NCBI GenBank assembly: GCA_037479115.1 | Contig: JBBFLK010000025.1 | Span: 1-42,940 of the forward strand | Direction: 5' to 3' | DNA from: Anaerohalosphaeraceae bacterium | GTDB lineage: Bacteria; Planctomycetota; Phycisphaerae; Sedimentisphaerales; Anaerohalosphaeraceae | Length of the DNA: 42,940 nt | Part shown: positions 21,335 through 29,050 of the stretch, in pieces | Numbering within the stretch: position 1 is the first letter of the stretch | Layout: the number at the start of each line of letters is the position of its first letter | The notes under the pieces: model-generated | The model's database searches: none | The model's input: only the letters and a program-made list of their open reading frames with translations | Told to the model about the DNA's origin: nothing | Translations under genes and position numbers: made by a program

Positions 21335-22999
21335 ATGTTTAAAAGACAGGATGGTTTGAATCTTCTGGTTCTTTTGAGTCTGATTTTGGGTTCGAGCGTC
21401 TCTGCGGCCTGGCCGCCGGGGCTGCCGGTCTCTGAAATGCCGTTTTCCATGACGCCGCCGACAGAGCCGCAGATTCCGGACAGGCGGTTTGTGATTACGG
21501 ATTATGGCGCGGTCGGAGACGGACAGACGATGAACACAGAGGCCTTTGCCCGTACGATAGAGGCCTGTGCCAAAGCCGGCGGCGGACGAGTTGTGGTTCC
21601 GGCGGGGCTGTGGCTGACGGGGCCGATTCGTCTGGTCAGCCGGATGGACCTGCATCTGGAGAAGGGAGCGGTAATCCTCTTCAGCCCGAATATGGAGGAT
21701 TATCCGCTGATGGAGCGGTTTTTTGAAGGCCGCCAGGAAGTCCGTCGGATGTCGCCTTTGACGGGGGACAACCTCGAACACATTGCCATTACCGGCTCGG
21801 GAATTCTGGACGGTTCGGGACAGGCCTGGCGTCCGGTCAAAAAAGAGAAGATGACGGAACGGCAGTGGCGGAATCTTCTGGCCTCCGGCGGGGCGGTGGA
21901 GCCGTCAGGGACAATCTGGTGGCCCTCTGAAAAGGCCATGAAAGGCCCTCAAACCGTTGCGGAACTGAAGAAACGGAATGCTCCGGTAGAGGACTATGCG
22001 GCGGCGGGAGAGTTTCTCCGTCCGGTACTGGTGTCGCTGGTGAATTGTCGGACCGTGCTCCTGGATGGGCCGACGTTTCAGAATTCGCCGGCCTGGAATA
22101 TTCATCCGCTGCTTTGTGAAAATATGATTATCCGCAATATCCAGGTCCGCAATCCCTGGTGGAGCCAGAACGGAGACGGCCTGGATTTGGAATCCTGCCG
22201 CAATGTTCTGGTTTATAACTGTACGTTTGATGTCGGGGATGATGCGATTTGTATGAAGTCCGGCCGCGATGAATACGGACGGCGCCGCGGGAAACCCACG
22301 GAAAACGTGGTGATTTCCGACTGTATCGTCTATCACGGACACGGCGGGTTCGTCATCGGCAGCGAGATGTCCGGCGGCGTGCGGAATATTTGGGTGCGCA
22401 ATTGCAGTTTTCTGGGGACGGACGTGGGGCTTCGTTTCAAGAGCACCCGCGGTCGCGGCGGAATTGTAGAAAATATCTATATTCAGGATATTTTTATGTC
22501 CAATATCGCCACGGATGCGATTCAGTTTAATCTGTTCTATTCCGGAACAGCCCCTTCTCCGGAACAAAGTCTGGACCTGCCTGCGGCACCGGTGACGGAG
22601 GAGACCCCTCAGTTCAGAAAGATTTCAATGCAGAATATCGTTTGCCGCGGCGCTCGGCGGGCCGTCTATATGCAGGGACTTCCGGAGATGCCGGTCCAGG
22701 ATATCCGGATGAAGCATGTGGTGATTTCTGCCCGGATGGGCGGGATTTTTTTGGATACAGAACGGCTGCATTTGTCGGACGTATCCATTCGTCCGGAACA
22801 AGGGGCTGATTTGGGGTTTTATAACAGCCGGCAGATTGTTCTTGAGCGGCCGACTTTTTCCGGTACAAAAGACGGTTTTCTAATCCTGGCCGGCTCGAAA
22901 ACGAAGGATATCCGAATCCTCGGGGCCGAGCGTGCGGTATTTTCGGAGCAAATTCGGTATCAGTCCGGCTGTGATGCAAAGGTTCTTTCATGGGAATAA
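21335..22999 (+). CDS. secreted GH28 polygalacturonase-family hydrolase
   Basis: A 554-residue exported enzyme with a signal peptide (about 1-24) and a single GH28 beta-helix. The catalytic set is complete: D281 in NGDGLDLES, D302/D303 in VGDDAICMKSG, H336 in GHGG, and RFKS. The N-terminal block FVITDYGAVGDG matches the first GH28 in this locus, but the two proteins differ in the loops around residues 150-230, where this one has an insertion rich in Lys/Arg. That pattern is typical of exo-acting enzymes, so release of mono- or digalacturonate, or action on rhamnogalacturonan, is likely but unproven. It starts 18 bases after the DUF4450 gene with a strong AAAGGAG site. Confidence 0.93.
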   Translation: MFKRQDGLNLLVLLSLILGSSVSAAWPPGLPVSEMPFSMTPPTEPQIPDRRFVITDYGAVGDGQTMNTEAFARTIEACAKAGGGRVVVPAGLWLTGPIRLVSRMDLHLEKGAVILFSPNMEDYPLMERFFEGRQEVRRMSPLTGDNLEHIAITGSGILDGSGQAWRPVKKEKMTERQWRNLLASGGAVEPSGTIWWPSEKAMKGPQTVAELKKRNAPVEDYAAAGEFLRPVLVSLVNCRTVLLDGPTFQNSPAWNIHPLLCENMIIRNIQVRNPWWSQNGDGLDLESCRNVLVYNCTFDVGDDAICMKSGRDEYGRRRGKPTENVVISDCIVYHGHGGFVIGSEMSGGVRNIWVRNCSFLGTDVGLRFKSTRGRGGIVENIYIQDIFMSNIATDAIQFNLFYSGTAPSPEQSLDLPAAPVTEETPQFRKISMQNIVCRGARRAVYMQGLPEMPVQDIRMKHVVISARMGGIFLDTERLHLSDVSIRPEQGADLGFYNSRQIVLERPTFSGTKDGFLILAGSKTKDIRILGAERAVFSEQIRYQSGCDAKVLSWE

Positions 23000-23037
23000 A
23001 CCGGTCCGAAAACGGCGGGAACCGAAAGGATGAGCAG

Positions 23038-24732
23038 ATGAAGTATCGGACAACGGTATGGGTGATGCTGATGATGGGGACGGCCCTTTCGCAGGCGGCG
23101 GAGTGGCCGACACTGCGTTTGAGCCGCTATTTAAACAGAGAGGCCGCCTGGTACAGCAGTCCGGAGGCCTTGACGCTGGCGGACAATATCCTCACCTGGC
23201 AGGATGATTACGGCGGCTGGCCGAAAAATGTCAATACGGCTTCCAAACCGTATGACGGGAACCGCAAGGACCTCCATGGCACCTTTGACAACGGAGCAAC
23301 CATTGGAGAACTGCGGTTTCTGGCCCGCGTGTATAAGGCCTCCGGGCAGGAGCGGTATCTGCAGGCCTTTCAGAAGGGCTTTGAGATGATTCTCAAGGCC
23401 CAGTACCCCACGGGCGGCTGGCCGCAGCAGTATCCCCCGCCGGCCAAAACCTATCATCGCCACATCACCTTTAACGACAATGCGATGGTCCGGATTTTGG
23501 TCTTTCTGAAAGATGTCAGCCAATCGGAAGACTATTCGTTTCTGAAGGAGGAACAGCGACAGGCGGCTCGGTCGGCCTTTGAGCGCGGGATCGGCTGCAT
23601 TCTCAAGTGCCAAATCCGGGTCAACGGGGAACTGACCGGCTGGTGTGCTCAGCACGATGAAAAGGATTTAAGCCCGCGGGCGGCCCGAAGTTATGAACTG
23701 GTTTCGCTCAGCGGAGGCGAAAGTGCAGAGATTCTGCGTCTGCTGATGCGGCAGGAGGACCCCTCGCCGGTTATGGTCCGGGCCATTGTCAGCGGGGTAC
23801 GCTGGTTTGAGCGGTCAAAGATTGAGGGGCTTCGGCTCAAGTGGATTAACGGCAGGCGCATGGCGGTGCCGGACCCGGAGGCCCCCGCTTTGTGGGCTCG
23901 GTTTTATGAGATTGACACAAATCGGCCGTTTTTCTGCGACCGCGACGGGGTTCGAAAATACGATTACAATGAACTGGACCCTGAACGCGCCGAGGGATAC
24001 GCCTGGCTTGGAGACTGGGGCAAAGACGTTTTTCGCGAATTTGAAAAATGGAAGGAAAAATGGAAAGACCGGCTGGCAGCCGTCGAGAGGATTCGGATTG
24101 TCCTGACAGGGGATTCCACGGTTTGTGAGTTCCAGCCGACGGATTGGAGACGCGGATGGGGGCAGTATCTGGGCGAATACTTTTCGGATAAGGTAGAGAT
24201 TGCCAACCATGCACGGAGCGGGCGAAGCACCAAAACCTTTTTGAATGAAGGGCTTTGGGAAAAGGCCCTGGAAGAGAAACCCCTGTTTATCCTGATGCAG
24301 TTTGGGCATAACGACAATCATGCCCCGGAAAAGCCCGAATCGACAGCGGCGGATAAGGAATACACGGATAATCTGCGGTATTTTGTGGAGCGGGCCAGGG
24401 CAATTGGGGCGACGCCGATTCTGATTACACCGATGCACCGCCGCAAGTTTACCCCGGACGGCAGGATGAATGACACGCTCAAGCCGTATGCGGATGCAAT
24501 GAAGAAGGTGGCGGAGGAAAAGAAAGCGGCCCTGGTGGATTTGCATACGGCCAGCGGACAGCTGTTTGAACGGCTTGGAGAGACGGAAGCCGCCAAGATG
24601 TCCGATGACCCGCAGGACCGAACGCACTTCAACGAACAGGGGGCCCGAAAAATGGCGGAGCTGATTATGCAGCAGCTGCCTCAAGCGGAGCCGTCAATAA
24701 AGCCCTATTTGAAACAAAAAAACGAACAGTAA
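23038..24732 (+). CDS. secreted pectate lyase PL10 fused to rhamnogalacturonan acetylesterase (CE12)
   Basis: A 564-residue exported fusion. After a signal peptide (ending near SQAAEW), residues about 25-345 form a PL10 polygalacturonate lyase (PelA type): WQDDYGGWPKN, TFDNGATIGELRFLARVY, AQYPTGGWPQQYP, HITFNDNAMVRIL. Residues about 352-555 are an SGNH hydrolase of CE12 type: nucleophile S360 in GDSTV, the Asn block GHND, and D527/H530 in DRTHFNEQG. Together they would cut the galacturonan backbone and deacetylate rhamnogalacturonan. The start ATG at 23038 follows GAAAGGATG; the earlier ATG at 22990 overlaps the previous gene. PL10-CE12 pairing is a logical processivity aid, since acetyl groups block cleavage. 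Confidence 0.93.
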   Translation: MKYRTTVWVMLMMGTALSQAAEWPTLRLSRYLNREAAWYSSPEALTLADNILTWQDDYGGWPKNVNTASKPYDGNRKDLHGTFDNGATIGELRFLARVYKASGQERYLQAFQKGFEMILKAQYPTGGWPQQYPPPAKTYHRHITFNDNAMVRILVFLKDVSQSEDYSFLKEEQRQAARSAFERGIGCILKCQIRVNGELTGWCAQHDEKDLSPRAARSYELVSLSGGESAEILRLLMRQEDPSPVMVRAIVSGVRWFERSKIEGLRLKWINGRRMAVPDPEAPALWARFYEIDTNRPFFCDRDGVRKYDYNELDPERAEGYAWLGDWGKDVFREFEKWKEKWKDRLAAVERIRIVLTGDSTVCEFQPTDWRRGWGQYLGEYFSDKVEIANHARSGRSTKTFLNEGLWEKALEEKPLFILMQFGHNDNHAPEKPESTAADKEYTDNLRYFVERARAIGATPILITPMHRRKFTPDGRMNDTLKPYADAMKKVAEEKKAALVDLHTASGQLFERLGETEAAKMSDDPQDRTHFNEQGARKMAELIMQQLPQAEPSIKPYLKQKNEQ

Positions 24733-24832
24733 ATCAAGGAAACTGTTGCTTTTTTCTCTGAAAAAAACCATAATGACTTTGGTTAGGGGGAAGAAATCAG
24801 TTGGGGTTGGTAATCAGGGAAAGGGTTAAACT

Positions 24833-25612
24833 ATGGGCCCCAAACGAAAAGCCGCACCTGCCTTTACACTCATTGAACTGCTTGTTGTCATTGCCATTAT
24901 CGGTCTGCTGCTTTCCGTTCTGATTCCGGCTCTCAAGCGTGCCACGGCCTATGCCCGAAAAATCAGCTGTCAGTCCAATTATAAGCAGCTCGGGGTGGCG
25001 ATGGGCATTTATGAGCACCAGACCGGCTATAATTTCCGAAAGGTGAAAACCGCCCGGGGGTTGTCCGCAGCGGAACTTTCCAAGACCTGGTTTTGGGAAA
25101 ACGGGACTTCGGATTATGCTCACGAATGGCAGCCGTTTGCCGTCCGGTTCATTATGAATGCCGGTGTTTTGCCGGACCGTCAGGTCTTTTTCTGTCCCGG
25201 TTATACAAATTTAGATTATAAAAAGAATTATCCGAGAGACGCCTCCTCGCTGGTCCCACAAGAGACCGTGGAGTTGGAGCGGCGGTGGCTGGCCGCAACG
25301 GGTCCGATGCCGATGTTCTGGAGTACGCATATCTGGATATGGAAGAAAGAAATTCGGGAGGATGTCCGCTCTGTCAACAACCTCTCTTCCGGGGCCATGA
25401 TGGTAGATATGACCAACGGGGCCTGGGAGTTTGCGAAAGCCAGAGACCCTGACCGGCTCGGCCGGGTGATGAACACCGTCGGGATTCGCCGCCTATATCA
25501 GCACGCCAATGTTTTGTTGGAAGACATGAGTGTGAAAAATCCAACGGATGATGATGCCAAGCTCGTTCAGTGGCTCTGGAACTCGGACAGATGGGCAGGG
25601 ACGGGCTATTGA
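24833..25612 (+). CDS. prepilin-type N-terminal methylation domain protein, second copy
   Basis: The N-terminus [19 protein letters not shown] is a prepilin signal with Ala before the cleavage site, followed by a single hydrophobic helix. The body shares long blocks with the next gene: [16 protein letters not shown] (compare CRSNMRQIGLVFSNYE), [26 protein letters not shown] and [15 protein letters not shown], so the two arose by duplication. Length is 259 residues. It follows the PL10-CE12 gene after 100 bases. The globular part is unusual for a pilus subunit and is probably displayed on the surface. What it does in the pectin locus is not known. Confidence 0.84.
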   Translation: MGPKRKAAPAFTLIELLVVIAIIGLLLSVLIPALKRATAYARKISCQSNYKQLGVAMGIYEHQTGYNFRKVKTARGLSAAELSKTWFWENGTSDYAHEWQPFAVRFIMNAGVLPDRQVFFCPGYTNLDYKKNYPRDASSLVPQETVELERRWLAATGPMPMFWSTHIWIWKKEIREDVRSVNNLSSGAMMVDMTNGAWEFAKARDPDRLGRVMNTVGIRRLYQHANVLLEDMSVKNPTDDDAKLVQWLWNSDRWAGTGY

Positions 25613-25665
25613 AAACTTTTGCATTAAAAGACCTATTTTCTCTGGTTTTTGTTTTTTTTGATTTT

Positions 25666-25734
25666 TTGCGCGAAATTCACTTTTTTTTGTCACAAGATTG
25701 CCTTGTCCGGAATATCCCCTAAAGGGAGAATAGC
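25666..25734 (+). promoter_or_regulatory. conserved 69-bp upstream element, copy 2
   Basis: Contains TTGCGCGAAAT (25666-25676), a T-tract (25681-25688), AGATTGCCTTGT (25695-25706) and AATAGC ending at 25734. Offsets match copy 1 (8613-8681) exactly: 29 bases from the first block to the second and 39 from there to the end of the third. It ends 42 bases before the gene at 25777. Confidence 0.6.
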
Positions 25735-25776
25735 AAAATAGGAAAAAAGGGAACTTCTGGATAAGGACTCTGGATT

Positions 25777-26580
25777 ATGAAGAAAAGACCCGCCTTTACA
25801 TTAATTGAGTTATTGGTTGTAATTGCCATTATTGGGCTTCTTTTATCTATTGTCATCCCCAGTTTAAAGAAAGCCACTGAATATGCCCGCAAGATTGTCT
25901 GCCGGTCCAACATGCGGCAGATTGGTTTGGTCTTCAGCAATTACGAGTCTGAAACTCGCTATAACTTCCGAAATTTCAAGAGTTATAACTCGATTCCCGC
26001 CTCCGAGCGGACGAAGCACTGGTTTTGGGTAGGCGGGACGGCAGATTTGGCCCATGAGTTGCGACCCAGGGCGATTGGATTTGTGATGAAGGCCGGTCTG
26101 CTTCCGGACAGCAAAATCCTGTTTTGCCCGGGGGTAAAGAACGTATCGAGTGATACCAATTATTTGTTAAGCGATGTGACAGCCGGAAACCCCATTCCCC
26201 GGAACACCGATGATATTTATCGGGAACTCGGAGACTCACTGGACGATTCCCGCAGGCCGCTGTTCTGGAGTACGTATGCCTGGATCTGGAAAAAAGAGAT
26301 TCGCAGCGGAGATACCTCAGTCATGCAGGTAAACAACGGCTCCAGCGGCGCGATGATGGTGGATATGACCAACGGTCTGTGGAAGTATGCGGAGCAAACC
26401 GACCCGACCCGTCTGGGAGTTTTGATGCGGAGTCGAAATGTTCAGCGGGCCTTTTCGCACGGCAATGTGCTGATGCAGGATTATAGTGTGGCCAATCCGA
26501 GCGACCGGGATGAGCAGCTCAATCGGTGGCTGTGGGGGGCGCCGTATTGGGCGGGCAACCCGAGTTTCGATTACAAGTAA
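25777..26580 (+). CDS. prepilin-type N-terminal methylation domain protein, third copy
   Basis: A 267-residue homologue of the preceding gene with the signal [15 protein letters not shown], Ala at -1 and a single transmembrane helix. Shared blocks include [64 protein letters not shown] and [16 protein letters not shown]; the C-termini also align (NVLMQDYSVANPSDRD against [16 protein letters not shown]). It has its own upstream element, the same as that of the first prepilin gene, so it may form a new transcription unit. The role is unknown; being a pseudopilin of a type II secretion machine that exports the pectinases is one possibility (inference). Confidence 0.85.
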   Translation: MKKRPAFTLIELLVVIAIIGLLLSIVIPSLKKATEYARKIVCRSNMRQIGLVFSNYESETRYNFRNFKSYNSIPASERTKHWFWVGGTADLAHELRPRAIGFVMKAGLLPDSKILFCPGVKNVSSDTNYLLSDVTAGNPIPRNTDDIYRELGDSLDDSRRPLFWSTYAWIWKKEIRSGDTSVMQVNNGSSGAMMVDMTNGLWKYAEQTDPTRLGVLMRSRNVQRAFSHGNVLMQDYSVANPSDRDEQLNRWLWGAPYWAGNPSFDYK

Positions 26581-26690
26581 ACGGTTTTGCAGCAGCCAAA
26601 CTGGGGGACAATAAGTTGGAAAACAAGAGAAGTTCCGATCTTTTGTTCTTTTAATCCCCTTTATATCCTTCAACTTTTAGGAGGTCTTTT

Positions 26691-28934
26691 ATGATGAAAA
26701 GCAAATGGGTATTGGTTTTGACGACATGTCTGGGCTTGTGGGTTTTGGCCCAGGCGGCATCCGCCGAAGTAACAGACCCGAATATCATCACGAGCGTGGT
26801 GCGGTACAATTGTATTGAGGGTACCAGCTGCGACACCGACCCTGTTGTGGTCAAGGCCGGGCTGGTGAACGGAGCCCTGACTCACGTGGACCGTTCGTTT
26901 GTTTTCCGGGATGCCAATGATTTAGCCGGGATTGATTTTGTACGGACGGCGGTGGATGACAAAGCGAACGCGTCTCTGCAGATGGATGTGACGGTCAGCA
27001 AGGCAGGCACCCTCTTTCTGCTGATTGACAACCGCGTCGGCGACGGCAACGGGGCGAACCCTCCAACCATTGGGTCGGTGATGAACTGGGTCCTGACGAA
27101 CGGCTTTGTGCAGACCGGCTATACGGTCGGCGTGTTCAACCCGTCGGATTCCTCGACGGTTTATATGACCGCATATGCCAAGGAAATTGCCGGACCGGGC
27201 ACGATTTCACTGTATGAGCAGAACGACGGCGCCACCCGGATTACCTATCTGATTGCTGCGATTCCGGCGGGCTGGAACCTGCCGCCGTCGGTAATGGGGG
27301 TGCCTTCGACGGCCAGTGTGTTCCCGGGGGATGCCCTGGTGATTACCCCTACGATTGTCGATTACGGGCAGAATACCAACACAACGGTTCTGTGGGAAAA
27401 GGTCTCCGGCGGCGATGTGGTGTTCTCTCCGAATCCCACGTCTGCAAATGTGTCGGTTACGTTCCCGAGCGGACTGGGCGATTATGTTCTTCGGCTGACT
27501 GTAACGGACGGCGAAGGCAAGCAGACTGTCAAGACCGTACAGGTTGCCGTGACCATTCCGACCTTTGCGCTGCAGGCGGCCGACCACTGCATGGTCTGCA
27601 ATGATGCTCAGATTGGACCGAACAGCACACGCCGCACGACGATTTCGGATATCCGCAACTATCAGGATGCCTCAACGACACGCCGGCGAATTGCCTACTA
27701 CCGTTATAATATCGGTTCTCTGAAAGAGCCGGGCAAGGGGTTTGCCAACTGCTATCTGACATTGAATGTGGACAAAGGCACCTCGGGAAAACGTTGTTAT
27801 GTGTATGCTCTCCGGGAAGAAGTAGATGATATTACACTCAACGGCGGTACATGGAACACCATGCCCGGTGTGGTCAACACCCCGCCGCCTCCGGTGGGCA
27901 CCGAGATTACCCTCTCCACCCTGGACTGGGCGGATATTACGCCGCTGGTGTATTCCTTCCTGCGTCCGGCGACACTGGCCACCTGGGTTTCGTTCCCGCC
28001 TTCAGCGGCGCTGGACGAAGTGCTCAACTCGGATACGGACGGAAGCATCGTGCTGATGTTTGTCAGCCATGACCCCCAGAACGCCGATTTTGAAATTTGC
28101 TCTCCCAGTCACAGCCGCACGGAACCGGTCACAGGGCTCAAAGGCATTATTCTCCGCGGCGAGATTCGTCCACTGACCTGGGCGACCAAGCCGCAGCCGA
28201 TGAACAACACCAGCCAGAGTACGCGGCTGGCTCAGCTGAGCTGGACCAACCCGGCTCCCAGCCAGGAAGGCGCCGTCATCACCTGCGATGTGTTCTTTGG
28301 CGCCACCGAGCCGAATCTGCTGGCTCCGGACTATGGGCTGACCACGCTGGCGACCGGCATCAGCGGCAATTCCGTAGCGATTCCTTCGGGGATGCTTCAG
28401 GTCAACACGACCTATTACTGGGTGGTGGATGTCCATGACAGCATTGCCGGAACGACGCGAGGGTATGTCTGGACGTTCAATACGAATAATATGATTCCTC
28501 TGGTGGAGTTGGAGAAGCCGTCCCAGTATATTTGGCTGGGCAACGCAGGCGATCCGGCCACGGCAACGGCGGTCATCAACGCCACGGTGACGGATGACGG
28601 TTTCCCGCAGCCGTACACGCTTCTTTGGGAGCAGCTGAGCGGACCGGTGACGGTGCCGATTGTTCCCAATAATGTCGAAGACATTACACTGGTTCTGCCG
28701 CAGACGGGAACGTATGTGTTCAGACTGTCGGCGGACGACGGCAGTGTTGTCGGCTCGGCCATCACGCAGATTTATGTCGGCACCTCCCCGTGCAATGCGG
28801 CTCAGGCCAAGCCGACCTATGTGCGGATTCCGGCGGATATCAACAACGACTGCTTTGTGGATATGGCCGACCTGGCGGAGTTTGTCTCCCGCTGGCTGGA
28901 ATGCAACGTGAGTATGGAGGCACCCTGCCGATAA
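26691..28934 (+). CDS. secreted multi-module protein with C-terminal dockerin-like segment
   Basis: A 747-residue exported protein with a signal peptide ending near AQAASAEV. No catalytic domain is recognised. Modules by pattern: an N-terminal beta region (25-190), an Ig/PKD-like segment (about 195-285, DYVLRLTVTDGEGKQTVK), a DNRLRE/CBM96-like region (about 290-480), an FN3-like module (about 490-595, TTYYWVVDV...GYVWTFNT), another PKD/Ig-like segment (600-700) and a final ADINNDCFVDMADLAEF block (about 715-740) of dockerin type with one calcium-binding loop. It is probably a carbohydrate-binding or surface-attached accessory of the pectin system. A strong AGGAGGTCTTTT ribosome site precedes the ATG, and a strong terminator follows. 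Confidence 0.82.
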   Translation: MMKSKWVLVLTTCLGLWVLAQAASAEVTDPNIITSVVRYNCIEGTSCDTDPVVVKAGLVNGALTHVDRSFVFRDANDLAGIDFVRTAVDDKANASLQMDVTVSKAGTLFLLIDNRVGDGNGANPPTIGSVMNWVLTNGFVQTGYTVGVFNPSDSSTVYMTAYAKEIAGPGTISLYEQNDGATRITYLIAAIPAGWNLPPSVMGVPSTASVFPGDALVITPTIVDYGQNTNTTVLWEKVSGGDVVFSPNPTSANVSVTFPSGLGDYVLRLTVTDGEGKQTVKTVQVAVTIPTFALQAADHCMVCNDAQIGPNSTRRTTISDIRNYQDASTTRRRIAYYRYNIGSLKEPGKGFANCYLTLNVDKGTSGKRCYVYALREEVDDITLNGGTWNTMPGVVNTPPPPVGTEITLSTLDWADITPLVYSFLRPATLATWVSFPPSAALDEVLNSDTDGSIVLMFVSHDPQNADFEICSPSHSRTEPVTGLKGIILRGEIRPLTWATKPQPMNNTSQSTRLAQLSWTNPAPSQEGAVITCDVFFGATEPNLLAPDYGLTTLATGISGNSVAIPSGMLQVNTTYYWVVDVHDSIAGTTRGYVWTFNTNNMIPLVELEKPSQYIWLGNAGDPATATAVINATVTDDGFPQPYTLLWEQLSGPVTVPIVPNNVEDITLVLPQTGTYVFRLSADDGSVVGSAITQIYVGTSPCNAAQAKPTYVRIPADINNDCFVDMADLAEFVSRWLECNVSMEAPCR

Positions 28935-28973
28935 ACGTGTGAACGAAGCAGGGAGTATTCTGTGAGCAGATGG

Positions 28974-29013
28974 GCGGCCGGAAAGAAAAGTCAGTCTTTC
29001 CGGCCGCTTTTTT
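28974..29013 (+). terminator. rho-independent terminator between the modular protein and the PL1 lyase
   Basis: Arms 28974-28986 and 28995-29007 pair perfectly over 13 bp with an 8-base loop, followed by six Ts. It separates the upstream run from the PL1 gene, which starts at 29051. Confidence 0.93.
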
Positions 29014-29050
29014 CTATGAAGGATTGTATTTGAAGAGAAGGGATTGTCTT

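Noticed and set aside
24733-24832. Possible terminator between the PL10-CE12 gene and the second prepilin-like gene
   Set aside because: AACC/GGTT can pair around an AT-rich loop, but the stem is only about five bases and has no T-run after it.
28970-29050. N-terminal extension of the PL1 lyase to an upstream start
   Set aside because: It would be translated through a strong terminator hairpin and lacks a signal peptide at the front; ATG 29051 has both a ribosome site and the signal peptide.
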